This document shows, piece by piece, positions 43,606 through 51,386 of a stretch of DNA of 64,000 bases. The stretch's first letter is position 1, and the number at the start of each line of letters is the position of its first letter. This DNA comes from Bacteroidota bacterium (lineage in GTDB: Bacteria; Bacteroidota; Bacteroidia; UKL13-3), in contig CANJUD010000003.1 in assembly GCA_947477885.1 (NCBI GenBank), positions 62,001 to 126,000 of the forward strand, read 5' to 3'. Position numbers and translations under genes: made by a program. Under the pieces are notes generated by a model. That model did no database searches and was not told where the DNA came from. It saw nothing but the letters and a program-made list of their open reading frames with translations.

Positions 43606-46600
43606 CTATTGCCTCACAAATCTTAGCTTCTCCACCGTTCCCTCACGCTCAAGCATCATCATATATACTCCTGCAGGTAGCTCTTTCACAGGCAGTGTAT
43701 GCAGTTGTGTTCCTGCTGCCAGTTGTTCGTTAAATACCGTTTTGCCCTGCATGTCTATCACCGTTATTTTGGTAGTTCCTTCGCTGGGGGGCATCTCTAT
43801 ATTTAATAGTTCATCGGTAGGGTTGGGGTAAAGTTTGGATGTGGTAAGGGTTTCCGTTTTAAAGTTTTCTGCAATGCTTGGTGCAAGACCACCACCTGTA
43901 GATTGGCATCCACCGTTTTGTTGAGTGGCAAGTGTACCATATAGTTTGAAATTAGATGATACTTGTGTGTTTGCATTAAGATAGCTTATATTTAATTTGC
44001 CGTAATAGTAATTATATGTAATTCCATTGGGCAGTGCATAAGCTCCGCCATTAATTCGGTCAAAATAATTATAGTTGCATTGAGAAGAAGACATATTATT
44101 TGAATTTGAAATACTACCATTGATATAAACATTACCTGTCATGATAAAATCATTATAACCATCTTTTAGGTTCAAATAATTTATATTGTATAAGCCGAAT
44201 GGCGACTCTTTAAAAATATTATATCCTCCATAATCAGAAGTGTTATGTAAGGTAGTGGAGCTAAGATTTAAATTAGCATAATCAATATCAATGTTTGTAT
44301 TAGTAAATTTATTGCAGCCCATGGTAACTATGAATGGGTATGATGATGATGCCACGATATCAATATCCGATGCTATAATATTGTTGTTTTTTAATAGCAG
44401 TAAAGCATTTATGTTGCCATGATAATCGATCCCTAATGTATTATCTTTAAAACGACAACCTTGTATGGTAGAAGATAAGGTAATCCAATTAGCCTTGATG
44501 CCTTTTACATTTTCCTTAAAGATACAATTATTAAGAGTAAATCCTGCGTCATGAATATACATCGCCAGATTGTTATTATAAAATTCATTCCTGTAAAAAG
44601 AAGGAGTATTAAGGGCATAGTCGACAGAAAAATCTAATGCGGTGTTAGCATAATAAAATTTAGATTGGTCTATGTGTATTTGATTGTCAATTTGATTATA
44701 AAACTTTAAGCCTACCCAGTTATTATTTGTATTGTTACTTGATGGTTTAAATATGCCGTTGTCAAAATATACTGGAGAATAGATATCGAATTTTGCCCCA
44801 GTATTTGCTACAACTATTGCACCATCAACTTTAAACATACCTAGTGTATTTGGAAAAGTAACAGCACCGCTCACTTCTAGTTTTGTTTCATTTTTTGTAC
44901 TAGTAAATTCAATTGAAGATCCACTTGCAGCGCCAATCGTAAAATTGCCATCCGTATTGTTAAATATAACTTTACCCGAACCATTGTGTTTAAAAACGGC
45001 ATTATTTGACAAATTCAACTGACCTTTTATTTCAATACTAGCATTATCTTCAAGATAGATATTTGCTCCTGGATCAACAAATAAAGTAGCACCTTTTTCA
45101 ATGATTAATTTACTACCCCAATATAGGTATAAACTGCTACCACTATGTAGGTATAAATTACTGCCTTCTCTTATATAAACTGTTCCTTTGTTGTTTGTAG
45201 GTGTATTATTATCTCCAATTATAAAACTGCCTCCACTATTTATTTCTACCTCGCTACCGCAGTCGGAGGTATATAGGTTGAAATAATTTCCGACAAAATT
45301 TTGCTCGCTACTTTTATTCCAATAATCTCCACTAATTTTATAATTAACCCAGTCATTTATATTAACTTGAAGTGCACCATTCTTGTTAACTTGAATGTCG
45401 TTTAAAATATGTCTAAAATCAGTTCCAAAATTATAAGAATTGCATGTTTGCGTATAGCTAATATCATCTTGATCCATATAACTAACAGAAGTTGGCAATT
45501 GGCTCAATTGGTTGCTAGAACGACGAAGTTCTGAAATTAACCAGTTTATATTTGAATAGGTCATTTGAACATGCAATTGACTGTTGTCTTCACCCTGCTG
45601 GCTTGGGGCATAATATGCATCAAACACATATTTGTCTTTGTTTGGATGGTTTGAATTTGAAATTTCACCTTTTGCCGAAGCGAATAAATCATTTGTCGTC
45701 ATACCTAAACCACTATTTGTTGGAATAAAGCAAGTTTTGGAAAAATATGTTTCTGGTGAGTTTAATTTTAAATGTTTGGAAATTATTGTAGTAATATTTA
45801 AAGCCTTTAAAGCATCGGTCATCCCACCAGGTGCATTGTCATAGCCTAAATTTAAACTATTATCCCAATCTGTTTCAACTTTATTATTCCATTCATTTGC
45901 GTCTCCCATAAATATCCTGTAATTCCCACTGCCAGAATTGGATGTTGCTTTCATTTCTGCTTTAATAGCCCCTCCATTGTATATTACAGCCGGAATATAT
46001 AATAACGTACGCCATAGGCCTACTCCAACATTTTTCAACCAATTATCTTGCCCTGACCAACCTTTTTCTAGCCATTTTGTTGTGTAGGGGACTTTCATGT
46101 CGGCAAGGATATCTTTATTTCCAATCCCATTTTTTTTCCCAATTCCACTGCCATTGCTTACTGCTACTTTCCTAATATATTTTGGGTAGCTTCCCAAATT
46201 ATTTACCAAATCATTCATAAAATCAATTCTGTATTGATGCGGTCCATAGATTGCACCATTAGATTGTGTGATGCCTTCAGAAGAATTATTGAGTAATTGG
46301 AATGTAGCTGGTCTAGTGAGTTTATGCTCATACGTAAATTTAGCGTTTTCGAATAAATTATCAGTATTATGATTTGCAAAATATTGCATAAATAATTGCA
46401 TACTGATCGAGATATTTGCACCTTTGTGAGGTGAGTCGAAATAGATAGATGAACGGACGCAATGCTTCATATTCTTGGTCTCCATATAACTAAGTGCATA
46501 TCTTGTTACTTGCCCACCCATACTTGCCCCAAGAACTACTAATTCTTCCTTAGAACATTTGTGGGCATTGATATAGTTTATTAATTCTACCAATACCATA

Positions 46601-47757
46601 GCATTTGCCTGCATATAAGTAGCCCCATCTTTAAAATCTAGAAATATTATATCGTAACCTTCACTATGCAATTTTTCTATCATTGTGGGGCCTAGCTGGA
46701 ATTCGAGCCTTCTGGGACCCTCATCATCTAGTTCTGTTTGTTTTGCATTTATAATTCCATCTACCCATCCAGTTGCAATATCTATATATCCTAATCCGCC
46801 GCATTTCCCATCTATGCAGGGACGGTCAGTTGCACCATGAGGCCTGTCAGATGTGCCGAAATCAACCCCGTCTACAAATATTAATGGTTTTCTGTAACAT
46901 CCTGAATTATTTCCTTTGCCCATTGTGTATACATATAGTCCTTCTGCGTATTGCCCATTAAATGGTATTGAAGCTTTTATATCAGCATAGTGAGGATTAA
47001 ATGGCAGATTATTTATAGGTTGCCCAATTTTTATTATAATCGGGCAATTTAATTTCATCTCACTTGCATGATCATATATTTTTATATCGCCATCAAATAC
47101 ACCATTATTTGGAAAAGTAATAGTTAAAGTAGTTCCAAATGTAATATCTCGATATCCTTGACCATCGCCAAAGTCAATTTGAATTTTACTCATATCCGAC
47201 GGGGTATTTGTCAAAAAAAATTCTTGACCAAAATAAAAACTAACAGTATTATTGTTTCCCATAGAATAAAAATAGGGAGTGGCCATAAATATTCTTCCTT
47301 CGTCATAAGGACTAGAATTTCTTCCGGCCACATCTTCTAAATATCCATTTAAGGTATCTAATAAATGAGAAGTTATGGCATTGTCCTTGATGTAGTTATA
47401 CCGGTAGTCGTAGAATACAACTGGGTTAACTCCCTGCAGGTCCAATGAGCTAGCCCATTTATTAAGTGAATCAAAAGAAGTTACTCGCCCAGAATCTAAA
47501 TACATTTCATTTAGTTTGCCATGTAGGTATCCCCGTTTGCTGAAATCAGCTACTCTATCGTTAATACCATCAAAATCTTCGATAGAAATTGGATGTATAG
47601 TTTTGTCGAATAAAATTCCAGAGCTTATATCGTTTTTATTTAAGTGAGACATCATATTTGATAGTTCTTTTTTTGCCATCATCAAAGTGTCTACTTGGGC
47701 TTCAGATTGTTGTCCAAATAAGATAGCCATTATTATTGTAATTATAATCTTTTTCAT
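43606..47757 (-). CDS. giant T9SS protein: lipase-like domain plus beta-helix
   Basis: The 1383-residue product has a signal peptide (MKKIIITIIMAILFGQQSEAQ). Residues about 290-640 are an alpha/beta-hydrolase of lipase/PGAP1 type: PLIFVDGVDFGTSDRP, YDIIFLDFKDGATYMQ, then the nucleophile elbow VVLGASMGGQVTRYALSY and FDSPHKGANI. From about 880 a repetitive Asn/Gly-rich region (LYLHSGSSLYLYWGSKLIIEKGATLFVDPGANIYLEDNAS) looks like a right-handed beta-helix. The C-terminal T9SS domain is KLYPNPTDELLNIEMPP ... GVYMMMLEREGTVEKLRFVRQ. It should be a cell-surface lipase/esterase; substrate unknown. Confidence 0.85.
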   Translation of the reverse strand: MKKIIITIIMAILFGQQSEAQVDTLMMAKKELSNMMSHLNKNDISSGILFDKTIHPISIEDFDGINDRVADFSKRGYLHGKLNEMYLDSGRVTSFDSLNKWASSLDLQGVNPVVFYDYRYNYIKDNAITSHLLDTLNGYLEDVAGRNSSPYDEGRIFMATPYFYSMGNNNTVSFYFGQEFFLTNTPSDMSKIQIDFGDGQGYRDITFGTTLTITFPNNGVFDGDIKIYDHASEMKLNCPIIIKIGQPINNLPFNPHYADIKASIPFNGQYAEGLYVYTMGKGNNSGCYRKPLIFVDGVDFGTSDRPHGATDRPCIDGKCGGLGYIDIATGWVDGIINAKQTELDDEGPRRLEFQLGPTMIEKLHSEGYDIIFLDFKDGATYMQANAMVLVELINYINAHKCSKEELVVLGASMGGQVTRYALSYMETKNMKHCVRSSIYFDSPHKGANISISMQLFMQYFANHNTDNLFENAKFTYEHKLTRPATFQLLNNSSEGITQSNGAIYGPHQYRIDFMNDLVNNLGSYPKYIRKVAVSNGSGIGKKNGIGNKDILADMKVPYTTKWLEKGWSGQDNWLKNVGVGLWRTLLYIPAVIYNGGAIKAEMKATSNSGSGNYRIFMGDANEWNNKVETDWDNSLNLGYDNAPGGMTDALKALNITTIISKHLKLNSPETYFSKTCFIPTNSGLGMTTNDLFASAKGEISNSNHPNKDKYVFDAYYAPSQQGEDNSQLHVQMTYSNINWLISELRRSSNQLSQLPTSVSYMDQDDISYTQTCNSYNFGTDFRHILNDIQVNKNGALQVNINDWVNYKISGDYWNKSSEQNFVGNYFNLYTSDCGSEVEINSGGSFIIGDNNTPTNNKGTVYIREGSNLYLHSGSSLYLYWGSKLIIEKGATLFVDPGANIYLEDNASIEIKGQLNLSNNAVFKHNGSGKVIFNNTDGNFTIGAASGSSIEFTSTKNETKLEVSGAVTFPNTLGMFKVDGAIVVANTGAKFDIYSPVYFDNGIFKPSSNNTNNNWVGLKFYNQIDNQIHIDQSKFYYANTALDFSVDYALNTPSFYRNEFYNNNLAMYIHDAGFTLNNCIFKENVKGIKANWITLSSTIQGCRFKDNTLGIDYHGNINALLLLKNNNIIASDIDIVASSSYPFIVTMGCNKFTNTNIDIDYANLNLSSTTLHNTSDYGGYNIFKESPFGLYNINYLNLKDGYNDFIMTGNVYINGSISNSNNMSSSQCNYNYFDRINGGAYALPNGITYNYYYGKLNISYLNANTQVSSNFKLYGTLATQQNGGCQSTGGGLAPSIAENFKTETLTTSKLYPNPTDELLNIEMPPSEGTTKITVIDMQGKTVFNEQLAAGTQLHTLPVKELPAGVYMMMLEREGTVEKLRFVRQ

Positions 47758-47895
47758 ATTGTTTTTTAATTTAATTGAGGGCCATACCCCACCTGTCTAT
47801 TGGGCATAGTACTCCTAATTTGAGTTATTAAATTGACAGGAATTTGTGGAATTTAACTTAGTAATTGACTATCGTGGCGTCCCCACCAAATGTCA

Positions 47896-48540
47896 TTAGT
47901 TGATAGTAATATCTACTTTAGATGTATCTTTAGACGGAATGAAAAAATCAAATGGATATTGTGAATATATATATGCACCTCCTTGTCTACTAATTCTCAT
48001 ACCCGCAGTAAATTTATAAGCACTATTACTTTTTAGCTTACAGCCAAACACAGTATCAGTATTATTTTTATAGTCTAAATCGTATAATGCAGAAGTTATA
48101 TTACTTGAGTAGAAAGTACCATGTATTTTATCAGTCGAGACACATTTAAAATGTATTTGCAAATAGCCGTAAGGAAATAGTTTTAAATTGGTTTGATTTA
48201 ATACTCTTTCGCCTACCTTTAAATCTTTTAATTCATCATAATCGTACCCATTTTTACGAGCTTGGACACTATAATCGAATCCGTCATTTGCATTTGCATT
48301 TATTTGATATGAACCATCTTGCCCACTTTGTACTTTGCATTCGGTATGCATAATGGGTACCCCGCTTCCATAATCAGTAGAAACTAAATACACATTTGCA
48401 CCTTCTATTCCTGCTCCACTTCCATCTTCTATTACTTTCCCTGTAATATGTATCATCCCATCATTCAATTTATGCTTGCAACTCCCCACTACGATGCTTA
48501 CCAAAGCTAGTATTATTATTAGATATTTTAAATTTTTCAT
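47896..48540 (-). CDS. lipoprotein with carboxypeptidase-regulatory-like domain (longer paralogue)
   Basis: The 214-residue product has a lipobox in LVSIVVGSCKH and then a beta-sandwich HITGKVIEDGSGAGIEGANVYLVST ... CKVQSGQDGSYQINANANDGFDYSVQARKNGYDYDELKDLKVG, a carboxypeptidase-regulatory-like fold. A further ~90-residue C-terminal beta-domain (LQIHFKCVSTDKIHGTFYSS...GMRISRQGGAYIYSQYPFDFF) is absent from its paralogue downstream of 49063. TAACTTTG at 48597-48590 would give a leader of about 45 bases. Function unknown. Confidence 0.78.
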   Translation of the reverse strand: MKNLKYLIIILALVSIVVGSCKHKLNDGMIHITGKVIEDGSGAGIEGANVYLVSTDYGSGVPIMHTECKVQSGQDGSYQINANANDGFDYSVQARKNGYDYDELKDLKVGERVLNQTNLKLFPYGYLQIHFKCVSTDKIHGTFYSSNITSALYDLDYKNNTDTVFGCKLKSNSAYKFTAGMRISRQGGAYIYSQYPFDFFIPSKDTSKVDITIN

Positions 48541-48589
48541 TTGAGTAATTTTTAATTGTTGGATTAGAGTTTAGTTGTTTTCAGTTTCA

Positions 48590-48597
48590 CAAAGTTA
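48590..48597 (-). promoter_or_regulatory. -7 box for the longer lipoprotein gene
   Basis: TAACTTTG on the minus strand, with a TTG about 22 bases further upstream, inside ttgcaaaattattcg. Confidence 0.4.
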
Positions 48598-48655
48598 AGG
48601 CGGTGGGCGAATAATTTTGCAAATTTGCAGATTGATATTTTTCATAGTTGTTATT

Positions 48656-49063
48656 TTATTTTTTGATTTTGTTTAACCTGAAATTTATTGTATTAGGTAT
48701 TCCTTGTTTAAGAGTGGTTGAGTTGGATGTTTTTTCATATCCTTTTTTTCGCACTTCAATACCGAACTCAACTTCATTATTTACATCGGCTGCGATTTGG
48801 TAATTCCCATCAGCACCACTTTCTATTTGTGTTATTGGGTATTGTATAAAATTGCCTCCATCAAATTCATTTGCTACTAAATATATGTCTGCCCCGGCTA
48901 TTCCAGCGGCAGAATTTGCATCGGTTATTTTACCTACTATACTTATTTTATTATGTGTGTTTTTTTGCTGGCAGCTTGTAAATGCTATTAATACACAGAT
49001 TGCCCAAACTGTAAAATAGATATATGCGATTGATTTATTAGATACGGAGTTAATTTTTTTCAT
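48656..49063 (-). CDS. lipoprotein with carboxypeptidase-regulatory-like domain (shorter paralogue)
   Basis: ATG at 49063 (MKKINSVSNKSIAYIYFTVWAICVLIAFTSCQQ) is preferred; the ORF-track start at 49165 adds 34 residues that include part of the perfect inverted repeat at 49162. The 135-residue product has a lipobox (FTSC) and ISIVGKITDANSAAGIAGADIYLVANEFDGGNFIQYPITQIESGADGNYQIAADVNNEVEFGIEVRKKGYE, clearly paralogous to the 47896 product. It stops where that protein continues into a second domain. Function unknown. Confidence 0.78.
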   Translation of the reverse strand: MKKINSVSNKSIAYIYFTVWAICVLIAFTSCQQKNTHNKISIVGKITDANSAAGIAGADIYLVANEFDGGNFIQYPITQIESGADGNYQIAADVNNEVEFGIEVRKKGYEKTSNSTTLKQGIPNTINFRLNKIKK

Positions 49064-49161
49064 GGTCTTATTATATATATTTTCGCTTTCGATAACGGTA
49101 CAAACTTGAACTATTGTTTTGAAATCAATCCCACCGAAACGGTGGTGACTTTTTTGTTTTC

Positions 49162-49217
49162 CCACTTATTCTGTGGATTTGTAATGTTGAGGTAATAAAA
49201 ATCCACAGAATAAGTGG
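49162..49217. repeat. perfect 19-bp inverted repeat
   Basis: ccacttattctgtggattt (49162-49180) and its exact reverse complement (49199-49217) flank 18 bases. It lies in the divergent gap between the short lipoprotein gene and the HTH regulator. Confidence 0.85.
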
Positions 49218-49250
49218 TTTTGTAATAAATATTTATTAACACCACACAAC

Positions 49251-49305
49251 ACGAGGAAAAAAAGTATTTTATTTGCTATCAAAACCACAGTGAACGAGGA
49301 AAAAA
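49251..49305. promoter_or_regulatory. 12-bp direct repeat, possible operator of the HTH gene
   Basis: acgaggaaaaaa occurs at 49251-49262 and 49294-49305, 43 bases apart start to start (about four helical turns), the second ending 21 bases before the regulator's ATG. Autoregulation is inferred. Confidence 0.45.
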
Positions 49306-49326
49306 CTTCTAAAAAGCTATATCTAT

Positions 49327-50343
49327 ATGTCGAAAAACAGAATCATCCAAAATCAAGTCAGTTTGTTCCATAAACTGAAGCACAAGTTCGATTATGTGCA
49401 CCCAGGCCAACGTTTCAATGCACATCTTGCCGATTACTTTAGTGTAAATGAAGAAACTGTTAGACGATGGACCAAAGGCGAGGCCGCAGTAGACCTTGAT
49501 ATTATAGAACAACTATGCAAAATGCAAAGCACCACGCTGCATGAAATAAATGACATCACAATATACGGAAAACTGAATGTGGATTTTAATTTTCTTGACA
49601 ACGAGACTTTTACTTTTGAAACATACTTATGTAATCTTTCTAAAACTTTAGAAGCAGGTATGAAGTTGCCTAAACTTACCATGCATTATTCAGCTAAGGA
49701 TTTACCAATATTCTATTATTTCCATTACAAAGAACTCGCCGCCTTCAAAATATTCGTATGGCGTAAAACCGTAATCTGCGAGCCTGAGTATAAGAAAAAA
49801 TCTTTTACTGCTGATATGTTTGATGATACCCGCATTATGGAGCACGGCAGCAAGGCACTCGATAGTTTTAATAAGATACACACCGTAGAGGTGTGGAACG
49901 ATGAAACCATAAACAGTATAGTAAAGCAAATTATATATTTTGTTGAGATAGAAGATGTAAGTATCGAGATGGGTATTACCCTGCTAAAGCAACTAAAAAG
50001 CCTCATAGAGAATATAGAAGAAATGGCCGAGTATGGGCAAAAATTTGATGTGGAAACTCCTGAGGTAAAAACAGGTTCGTTCGAGCTGTATTATAATGAA
50101 ATAGTGCTGTGCGATAACAGCGTAGTGCTTGATATGGGCGATGCCATAAAAACCTTTATCCCTTTCCAAACGTTGAACCTCATGCATGTAAACGATTACG
50201 ATTTCGGCAAAAAAAGCCTCGAGAAAGTGAACCTACTGCAAAAACGATTCGACAAACTAAGCCAAACTAATGAGGGCCAACGCCGCAAAATATTTGCCAA
50301 AATGAAAGCGGGTTTAAATAAAGCCATGGCAAGTTTAGCGTGA
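49327..50343 (+). CDS. HTH-domain regulator of unknown function
   Basis: The 338-residue protein begins with a phage-repressor-like helix-turn-helix at about 28-65 (NAHLADYFSVNEETVRRWTKGEAAVDLDIIEQLCKMQ). A middle domain (LPIFYYFHYKELAAFKIFVWRKTVICEPEYKKK, about 125-160) and a helical part (ITLLKQLKSLIENIEEMAEYG) precede a strand region and a basic C-terminal tail (RRKIFAKMKAGLNKAMASLA). It is cytoplasmic. I do not recognise the middle domain. Upstream lie a 12-bp direct repeat and a perfect 19-bp inverted repeat; downstream, after 56 bp, a 94-residue gene follows in the same direction. Confidence 0.75.
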   Translation: MSKNRIIQNQVSLFHKLKHKFDYVHPGQRFNAHLADYFSVNEETVRRWTKGEAAVDLDIIEQLCKMQSTTLHEINDITIYGKLNVDFNFLDNETFTFETYLCNLSKTLEAGMKLPKLTMHYSAKDLPIFYYFHYKELAAFKIFVWRKTVICEPEYKKKSFTADMFDDTRIMEHGSKALDSFNKIHTVEVWNDETINSIVKQIIYFVEIEDVSIEMGITLLKQLKSLIENIEEMAEYGQKFDVETPEVKTGSFELYYNEIVLCDNSVVLDMGDAIKTFIPFQTLNLMHVNDYDFGKKSLEKVNLLQKRFDKLSQTNEGQRRKIFAKMKAGLNKAMASLA

Positions 50344-50399
50344 GCCAACCCTTATGCAATAAATTACGTATATAGCGTCAAACATATAAACGATACAGC

Positions 50400-50684
50400 A
50401 TGACAGGTATAGAATTTAACGGCACACACCTAGAGTATTTGGTGGCCAAAGGGTATATACATTACCTGTTCAATGTAACGGGCGAAAAGGATAAAAAGGG
50501 CAATGATATTATTAATGTGTACCCCCACAAAACAGCTGAAGCGGCCCTAAACCAAAAAGAAAATAACGCATCAGCCAAAGACGATTATATGCGAAGTTTA
50601 CTTGATTCCCCTGGCGATGTGGTTGATGCCAGCAGTGGTATAACGGGCAAGAAATTTTATATCCAGAATTTGTTTGCTCTGTAG
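50400..50684 (+). CDS. small cytoplasmic protein of unknown function
   Basis: The 94-residue product (MTGIEFNGTHLEYLVAKGYIHYLFNVTGEKDKKGNDIINVYPHKT ... SGITGKKFYIQNLFAL) has no signal or membrane segment. 'GYIHYLFNV...G' and 'GKKFYIQNL' suggest a small beta-rich fold. It is read in the same direction as the HTH gene and may share its transcript. No family is recognised. Confidence 0.6.
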   Translation: MTGIEFNGTHLEYLVAKGYIHYLFNVTGEKDKKGNDIINVYPHKTAEAALNQKENNASAKDDYMRSLLDSPGDVVDASSGITGKKFYIQNLFAL

Positions 50685-50804
50685 AGGAAATATGAATTAT
50701 CAATGACTAATCTTTACCTAAGTGCATCAAAATACCTGAATGGTTCCATGAGCAGCCTAATAATATGCCCCGAAACTATCCACTAACGACTAATCACTAA
50801 TTAC

Positions 50805-50812
50805 TATCTTTG
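50805..50812 (+). promoter_or_regulatory. -7 box of the cyclophilin gene
   Basis: TATCTTTG is followed by cagcatt and ATG at 50820; transcription would start within about two bases of the ATG. Confidence 0.5.
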
Positions 50813-50819
50813 CAGCATT

Positions 50820-51251
50820 ATGTACGCAGAAATACACACCGACAAAGGCACCATGAAGATTGAGTTCTTCGAAAAAGATGCCCCAAAAACCGTTAAAAAC
50901 TTTACTGATCTCGCCAAGAAAGGCTATTACGATGGCCTTACTTTCCACCGCGTAATCCCCAACTTTGTAATACAGGGTGGTTGTCCCAATGGTACCGGAG
51001 CGGGTGGCCCAGGCTACAATATCGATTGCGAACTAACTGGCGAAAACCAATACCACGACCGCGGAGTGCTAAGCATGGCCCACGCAGGTCGCAACACAGG
51101 TGGTTCGCAGTTCTTCGTATGCCACAGTCGCGATAATACCGCCCACTTAGATCGTAACCATACTGTATTTGGCAAAGTAGTGGAGGGATTGGATGTGATT
51201 GATGAAATACGCCAAGGCGATGTGATGAATAAAGTGATTGTAGTGGAGTAG
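50820..51251 (+). CDS. cyclophilin-type peptidyl-prolyl isomerase
   Basis: The 143-residue protein carries [25 protein letters not shown] and [33 protein letters not shown], the active-site Arg/Phe and Gln of cyclophilins. There is no signal peptide, so it is the cytoplasmic PpiB type. It speeds cis-trans isomerisation of X-Pro bonds in folding proteins. Length is normal. It has its own promoter and terminator. Confidence 0.93.
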   Translation: MYAEIHTDKGTMKIEFFEKDAPKTVKNFTDLAKKGYYDGLTFHRVIPNFVIQGGCPNGTGAGGPGYNIDCELTGENQYHDRGVLSMAHAGRNTGGSQFFVCHSRDNTAHLDRNHTVFGKVVEGLDVIDEIRQGDVMNKVIVVE

Positions 51252-51303
51252 TGGTAGTATTACGACATTTGTAGGCCCACATATAATATAAACTATCTAC
51301 ATT

Positions 51304-51345
51304 AAAAAACCCTCAAGCTATTCACTCGAGGGTTTCTTATATTTT
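51304..51345. terminator. bidirectional terminator between cyclophilin gene and rpoC
   Basis: aaaccctc and gaggguut-type arm gagggttt pair around 13 bases, with A-run before and T-rich stretch after. It can serve both converging transcripts (cyclophilin plus strand, rpoC minus strand). Confidence 0.8.
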
Positions 51346-51350
51346 TGTAT

Positions 51351-51374
51351 ATGGTTGGTGTCCCCACCATCCAT
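51351..51374. repeat. ATGGTTGGTG...CACCATCCAT hairpin
   Basis: Near relative of 43574-43593, placed 13 bases before the rpoC stop codon on the plus coordinate, again at a gene 3' end. Confidence 0.55.
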
Positions 51375-51386
51375 CACAGCGTAATA

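Noticed and set aside
43292-43831. 179-residue plus-strand ORF
   Set aside because: It runs through the terminator at 43519-43549 and into the reverse of the T9SS domain; no signal or domain.
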